From Streptomyces fildesensis (lineage in GTDB: Bacteria > Actinomycetota > Actinomycetes > Streptomycetales > Streptomycetaceae): DNA of 59,463 nucleotides. Of this stretch, positions 23,901 through 29,900 are shown piece after piece; within the stretch, counting starts at the first letter, position 1, and each line of letters opens with the position of its first letter. Position numbers and translations under genes: made by a program. The notes under the pieces are model-generated. The model ran no database searches. It had not been told where the DNA came from and saw nothing but the letters and a program-made list of their open reading frames with translations. The stretch spans positions 1 through 59,463 of the forward strand of contig NZ_JAAIKO010000047.1 of the NCBI RefSeq assembly GCF_016107395.1, given 5' to 3'.

Positions 23901-26900
23901 CCTCGGTGCCGGCCGCCGCCGAGGCCGACGTCACCGAGACGCTGGTGGCGACGTTGCACCTGGCGGTGGCCCGGTGGCGTGCCGCCCGTGGCGGCGACGC
24001 GTCCGCGCCGCTCCTGCTCGACCTGGAACGGCACGGCCGTGAGCCGGTCGGTGACGACACCGATCTGTCGCGCACCGTCGGCTGGTTCACCGCCATCGCC
24101 CCGGTACGTCTGCCGGGCATCACCGGCGACCTGGCTCCGACGCTGCGGGACGTCCGTGACAGTCTGCGGGCGGCGCCCGACGGCGGGCTCGGCTACGGGC
24201 TGCTGCGCTACTGCAATCCGCGCACCGCGCCGGTGCTGGCCCGGCTCGGCACCCCCCAGCTCCTCTTCAACTACCTGGGCAGGTTCCCGGTGGGCGCCGA
24301 GCACGACTGGGCGAGCGCACCTGAGGCGCTGCGGACGGCCCCCGATCCGGACCTCGGCACGCCGTACCTGGTGGAGATCAACGCGGCCTGCCACGACACC
24401 CCGGACGGACCGGAACTGCACGCGGTCCTCACCTTCGCCGATGGCGGGATCCCCGCCGACGAGGTGGCCGCGCTCGCCGACGCCTGGGCGGAAGCGCTGC
24501 GCGAGTTCGCCGACACCGGGGGAGACGCGGCAGTACTGCCCGTCCTCGGCGGGCTCGCGCTGAGCCCTGCTGAGGTCACCGCCCTGGCTGATGCGGCCCC
24601 GGTGCCCGTGGAGGCGATCTGGCCGCTGTCGCCGCTCCAGGAGGGCCTGTTCTTCCAGGCCCGGCTGGCCGGCGACGCCGACGTGTACGTGGCGCAGAAC
24701 GCTTTCGACTTCGCCGAACGCCTGGACGCCGACGCCCTGCGCCGGGCCTGCGCCGCCGTGCTGGAGCGGCACGCCGCGATGCGTCTCGGCTTCACCTCCG
24801 ACCGGGTGGACCGCCCGGTCGCCCTGGTCGGCACGGACCTGACCGGACAGGTCGACGTGGTCGACCTGTCCGGCCTGAACGAGAAGTCCGCGGCGCGGCA
24901 GCTGGCGGAGGTGACGGCCGCGGACCGGCGCAGCCCCTTCGACCTGGCCCGGCCACCGCTGATGCGGCTGACCGTGGTGTCGCTCCCCGGCGGACGGGAC
25001 CGGCTGCTGCTCACATACCACCTGCTGCTCTGGGACGGCTGGTCGCGCGAACTGGTCCTGCGCGAACTGTTCAGCGCTTATGCCCAGGCCCGTACCGGCG
25101 GGATCGCCGCCTACGAGACCCCGTCGGCGACCTTCGCCGACTACCTCAGCCATCTCTCGGAGCAGGACGCCGAGGGCTCGGCGCGGGCCTGGGGCGAACT
25201 GCTCGCCCCGCTGGAGGAACCGACCCTGCTCTTCCCTGCGGCGATGGGCACCGCGCCGGTCCTGGCCACGAGCCTGTCGTTCCAGCTGTCACCGGACGAG
25301 ACGAACAGCGTTACCGGGTCGGCCCGGCGCAGCGGGGTGACGCTCAACGCGGTCCTCAGCACCGCGCTCGGCATCGTGCTGGCCCATGCCTGCGGCCGGA
25401 ACCAGGCGGTCTTCGGCACGACCGTGGCCGGCCGCCCGACCGAACTCGACGGCATCGACACCGTCATCGGTGTCTTCCTCAACACGGTGCCCGCACTTGT
25501 CCGGCTGGACGCGAGCGAGCCCGCTCGCGATGTGATGCGCCGGGTCCAGGACGACCGGGTGGCGATGATGGCCCACGAGTACCTCGGCCTGGGCGACATC
25601 CAGCGCGCCGCGGGACGCGGGCAGCTCTTCGACAGCCTCTATGTGCTGCAGAACTTCCTCGACGACGACACCTTCACCGATCTGGAGGACGCCCACGGCA
25701 TCGTCGGCGTGGACGCCGTCGACGCCACCCACTACCCGCTGACCTGGGTGGCGACACCCGGCAGGCAGTTGCGGATGCGGCTGGAGTTCCGCGACGACGT
25801 GGTACCCCGCGAGCAGGCGGAAGCGCTTCTTGCCCGGCTGAAGCAGGTCCTGCTGCGGCTGGCCGAGGACCCGTCGGCGGCCGTCGGTGACGTCCCGGTG
25901 ATGACCGACGCCGAACTGCCCGCACTGACCCGGATGTGGGACGGCCCGCAGCGGTCCTTCGGCGAGGCGACCATCGCCGAGCTGATGGCCGGCCAGGCCG
26001 TCCGCACCCCGGACGTCCCGGCACTGACCTTCGGCGACGCCACCCTGACCTACGCCGAGTTGGATGCCCGCGTCAACCGGGTGGCCCGGTCGCTGCTGGC
26101 CCGCGGTGCCGGTCCCGAGCAGATCATCGCGCTGGCGGTACCCCGGTCCATCGACATGGTGGTGGCGCTGTTCGCCGTGCTGCGCACCGGTTCCGCGTAT
26201 CTGCCGCTGGAGCTGGACAACCCTGACGAACGGCTGCTCGGGATGCTCGCCGACGCCACACCGGTTCTGCTGGTGACCACCGGACCGGTCGCGCCCCGGC
26301 TGGCCGCGCACCCGGTGCCGGTGCTGCTCCTGGACGCCCCGGGCGCACTGGCGGTGCGCGACGAGCCGCTCACCGACGAGGAGTTGGGGGCCTTCGCGCC
26401 CGGCGGTCCGGGACGGCTCGACCACCCGGCGTACGTGATCTACACCTCGGGTTCCACCGGCCGCCCCAAGGGCGTCGTGACGCCCTACCGCGGACTGACC
26501 AACATGCAGTTCAACCACCGCGAAGCGATCTTCGACCCGACGGTCACCGCCGCCGGAGAGCGGATCCTCACCATCGCGCACACCGTGTCGTTCTCCTTCG
26601 ACATGTCCTGGGAGGAGCTGCTGTGGCTGGTCGAAGGGCACCATGTGCACATCTGCGACGAGCAGTTGCGCCGTGATGCCCGCGCCCTGGTGGCCTACTG
26701 CGACCGGCACCGCGTCGACGTGGTGAACGTGACCCCGACCTACGCCCAGCACCTCATCGACGAGGGCCTGCTCGACGGCGAGGAGTACGGCGGCCGGCCG
26801 GGTGCGCACCGTCCCGCCCTGGTGCTGCTCGGCGGCGAGGCGGTGCCGCAGACCCTGTGGTCGGCGCTGCGCGACACCGACGGCGTCCTCGGCTACAACC

Positions 26901-29900
26901 TGTACGGCCCGACCGAGTACACCATCAACACCCTGGGCGGCGGCACCACCGACAGCGACGCCACCACCGTGGGCAGCCCGATCTGGAACACCCGCGGCTA
27001 CGTCCTGGACGGCTGGCTGCGGCCGGTGCCGCCGGGAGTGCCCGGCGAGCTGTACATCAGCGGCGCGGGCCTGGCCCGCGGCTACCTCGGCCGACCCGGA
27101 CTCAGCGCGCAGCGGTTCGTCGCCGACCCGTATGTGCCCGGCGGGCGGATGTACCGCACCGGCGACCTGGTACGGGCCAGGTCCGACGGCAACCTGGACT
27201 TCCTCGGCCGCACCGACGACCAGGTGAAGATCCGCGGTTACCGGGTCGAGCTGGGCGAGGTCGAGAACGCGGTCGCGGGCCTGCCGGGTGTGCACCAGTG
27301 CGCCGTACTGGCGACCCCCGACGCCTCCGGCGGGCGGCGCCTCGCGGCCTTCCTCGTTCCCGACGCCGCCTTCGACCCCGACGCTCTCGCCGCCACCGTG
27401 CAGCGTGAACTGCGCACGCTGCTGCCCGGCTACATGGTGCCCACCGCGTACGCCGTGGTGGACGGCCTGCCGCTGACCGTCAACGGCAAACTCGACGTGG
27501 CAGCACTGCCCCGGCCGGTCCCGGTCACCACCGTGTCCCGCCCCCCGGCGAACGACGCCGAGCGGGTCCTGTGCGGGCTCTTCGCCGACGTGCTCGGCGT
27601 CGGGACGGTGGGCGTCGAGGACGACTTCTTCGACTCCGGCGGACACTCCCTGATCGCGATGCGGCTGCTCGGCGCGATCCGTGCCGAACTGGGTACCGAC
27701 CTGTCGCTGCGGGACCTGTTCGACACCCGGACCCCGCTGCGGCTCGCCGAGCGGATCGCGGCCGCGCGGCCCGGCCGCGAACCGGCCGCCCTGGTGGCGG
27801 GGGTCCGGCCGGAACACCCGCCGCTGTCTGCCGCGCAGCAGCGGCTCTGGCTGCTGCAGCAGTTGGAGCCGGGCTCCACCGCGTACAACTACCCGCTGCT
27901 GGTACGGCTGCGCGGGGCGGTCGACGTCCCGGCGCTGCGCGCCGCGCTGGCCGACGTCGTCGCCCGCCACGAGATCCTGCGCACGCTGTACACGGTCGTC
28001 GACGACGAGCCGGTGCAGCGGATCACCGACCCGGCGCCCGTCCCGGTGACCGTGGTCGGCGGCCCGGCCGCACGGACGGCGGCCCTGGTCGCCGAAGCGG
28101 TGGCGCTGCCCTTCGACCTGTCGGCGGATCTTCCGCTGCGGGCACTCGTCCTGCAGGAGCACGACACCGGCGACACCGTACTGACCCTGGTGCTGCACCA
28201 CATCGCGATGGACGAGTGGTCCGACCGGCCGCTCCTCGACGACCTGGACACCGCCTACACGGCCCGCGCCGCCGGCCACCCGCCGCACTGGGAGCCACTG
28301 CCGGTGCAGTACGCCGACTACGCCCGCTGGCAGGCCGACCTGCTCGGCGATCCCACCGACCCGGACAGCAGGCACGCCTCCGAACGGGCCTACTGGCAGC
28401 GGCAGTTGCACGGCCTGCCCGAGGAGATGGCACTGCCCGCCGACCGGCCGCTGCGCGGCTCGCGCGGCGAGGGCCTGGTCACCCTGGAGCTCCCGGCCCA
28501 GCTGATCGACCCGCTGCGGGACCTCGCCCGCTCCCGGTCGGCCAGCCTCTTCATGGCGCTGCACGCCGCGCTGGCCGCCCTGCTGTCGCGGCTGGGCGCC
28601 GGCGATGACGTGGTGATCGGCGCGCCGACCTCGGGCCGGGCCGACCCGGCGCTGCACGACCTGGTCGGATTCTTCGTCAACACCGTGGTGCTGCGCGCCG
28701 ATCTGTCCGGATCGCCGACGTTCACCGAGCTGCTCGGCAGGGTCCGGGAGACCGACCTGGCCGCGTTCGAACAGGCAACCCTGCCGTTCCAGCAGGTCGT
28801 CGAGGCACTGAACCCGGCCCGGGTACCGGGCAGGAACCCGCTGTTCCAGGTGATGCTGGGCTTCCTGCACCAGCCGAACGGCGACGGCGGTGTCCGGAGG
28901 GTGCTCGGGCTGCCGACCGGCGACGCCCCGGACTTCCTGGCCGATCCCAAGGTGGACCTGAACTTCACCTTCGTCGACGCGGGCCCGTCCGCGTCGGTCG
29001 GGCTGACGCTGGAGTTCGACGCCGCCCGTTTCGACGCGCGCACCGCGGACCGCCTGGTCCGGCGTCTCTCGGTGCTGCTGGGCGACCTCGTCGCCCGGCC
29101 GGACCGGCGGGTGGACGCCGCCGAAGTCCGCTGCGCCGACGACCTGGCCGACCTCGCCGACTGGCAGCCCGGCGGCCCGCCGGCGGCCGACGGACCTCCC
29201 TGGCACGCACTGCTGGCAGAACACGCCCGGCTGACACCCGACGCCGACGCCTGTGTCTTCGACGGCCGGACGGCCTCCTACCGTTCACTCGACCGGGCCG
29301 CCGACGCCTTCGCCGCCATGTTCGCGGGGCACGCCTCGGCCGCCGACCGGGGCCAGGACCGTCTCATCGGGGTCGCGCTGCCGCGCTCACGACGCCTGCC
29401 GGCCGTCCTGGCGGGCGTGGCCCGCGCGGGAGCGGCATACGTGCCGCTGGACCCGGCCTTCCCGCAGGACCGGCTGCGCCACATGGTGGACGACGCCCGC
29501 CCCGCGCTGCTGGTGGTCGACGCCCGCACCCGGGCGCTGTTCCCTGACCCGCCCGAGGGCACGCACATCCTGGACCTGGACGCGGACGACTTCGGCCAGG
29601 CGGTCGACGCCCTCCTCGACGGCGGCACACCGTTCCGGACCGACCCCGCCCCGCACCGCCCGGCCGACCCGGACTCGGCGGCGTACGTCATCTACACCTC
29701 CGGTTCCACCGGACGTCCCAAGGGCGTGACCGTGACCCGGCGGAACGTGGACGTCTTCCTGTCCGCGATTCCCACCGCGGCACCCCTCACGGCCGGGGAC
29801 CGGCTGCTCGCGGTGACGACCCTGTCGTTCGACATCGCCGTACTGGAACTGATGGCCCCGCTGCGCGCGGGGGCCTGCGTGGTCCTGGCCTCCGAGCAGG

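Noticed and set aside
25289..29224. 1,311-residue open frame antisense to NRPS modules 5-6
   Set aside because: Same composition artefact; the sense strand carries complete A, T and C domain motifs.
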